This document shows positions 12,639 to 12,918 of a stretch of 12,918 bases of DNA, in pieces (position 1 is the stretch's first letter; every line of letters starts with the position of its first letter). Made by a program: the position numbers and the translations under genes. Source of the stretch: Coriobacteriales bacterium (GTDB lineage: Bacteria > Actinomycetota > Coriobacteriia > Coriobacteriales > UBA8131); contig JAIRXA010000177.1 in assembly GCA_031268525.1 (NCBI GenBank), positions 1-12,918 on the forward strand, written 5' to 3'. Below the pieces are notes generated by a model. The model did not search any database. It was not told the origin of the DNA and worked only from the letters and a program-made list of their open reading frames with translations.

Positions 12639-12918
12639 CTAAGCCACAACAGCAGGCAGATCTGAGCCAGAGCCTGCGTTGGCAGCCTCCTTGCCGACGA
12701 TATAACCATAGGTCATGCAAAGCGAGTGCGAAACGCCGCGCAAGGCGATAGGATAGGCGACCGCATAGCGAGAACCCTGGGCATTGCCGCAGGCATACCG
12801 GCCTTCGATGTGTTGGCCGCTTGCGTCCAAGACCTCGCCGCGCTCATTGGAGCAAAGGCCGCCCGGGCAAACCAACATCGCGCTCATACCGCTCTCGAAG
12901 CCATAATAGGGCGGATTC
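12639..12918 (-). CDS. C-terminal part of an FAD-dependent reductase (runs off the window)
   Basis: The frame is open from the window edge to TAG (12641-12639), about 92 codons. It begins NPPYYGFESGMSAM and ends with GRYACGNAQGSRYAVAYP and TYGYIVGKEAA, the FAD-contacting C-terminal end of FAD_binding_2 (fumarate reductase/ketosteroid dehydrogenase type) proteins. It is most like the enzyme at 9788 in this region (PIVGLYASGNNSGG there). The internal Met at 12887 is not a true start. The N-terminus and any Tat signal lie outside the window. Confidence 0.8.
   Translation of the reverse strand, partial: NPPYYGFESGMSAMLVCPGGLCSNERGEVLDASGQHIEGRYACGNAQGSRYAVAYPIALRGVSHSLCMTYGYIVGKEAANAGSGSDLPAVVA

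Noticed and set aside
12639..12887. Separate 82-codon gene starting at Met 12887
   Set aside because: The frame stays open to the window edge and the upstream residues (NPPYYGFESG) continue the reductase fold, so it is the end of a larger gene.

Overview
The window looks like an accessory region from an anaerobic Coriobacteriia genome, most likely Eggerthellaceae or a close relative. This rests on gene content rather than a marker gene. It carries several Tat-exported, lipobox-bearing flavin reductases, a LuxR-type regulator fused to a many-spanning membrane domain, a uroporphyrinogen-decarboxylase (URO-D) family methyltransferase-like protein, a multi-cluster ferredoxin-like protein and a degenerate GIY-YIG protein. 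That mix is typical of gut Eggerthellaceae, which hold many such reductases. By eye the DNA is moderately GC-rich, and no rRNA, tRNA, transposase or CRISPR array was seen.

Layout. (1) 1-1376: an AAA+ ATPase with a C-terminal winged helix, preceded by eight strictly 10-bp-phased A-tract repeats and an inverted repeat, and followed by another inverted repeat. (2) 1492-3891, minus strand: a two-gene unit, a polyferredoxin-like protein followed by a THEP1/NTPase_1-like P-loop protein, with a foldable 165-bp spacer between them. (3) 3892-6138: a divergent control region with a second set of 10-bp repeats, a candidate 18-codon upstream ORF, then a Tat-lipoprotein reductase with an FMN-attachment domain and an FAD domain, closed by a clear terminator. 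(4) 6302-7542: a URO-D family gene with its own strong sigma-70-type promoter and a downstream hairpin. (5) 7543-8089: a regulatory island (palindromic operator, hairpin, well-formed ribosome site with a 28-codon ORF) running into the remains of a flavin reductase gene. (6) 8090-11885: a LuxR-type membrane regulator, transcribed divergently from a second Tat-lipoprotein FAD reductase that ends in tandem hairpins. (7) 11986-12918, minus strand: a GIY-YIG-like protein, two operator-like palindromes, a cluster of GC-rich palindromic repeats, and the C-terminal end of a third intact-looking FAD reductase running off the window.

How it may work together. The two complete reductases are probably anchored on the outer face of the membrane, each dedicated to a small-molecule electron acceptor. 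The LuxR protein next to the second one is the obvious candidate regulator. The polyferredoxin/NTPase pair and the URO-D protein are cytoplasmic and could belong to electron transfer or corrinoid-linked methyl metabolism, but no corrinoid protein or substrate clue is present, so that link is inference. All coordinates, repeats and motifs were read by hand; no alignment, folding or database search was run.
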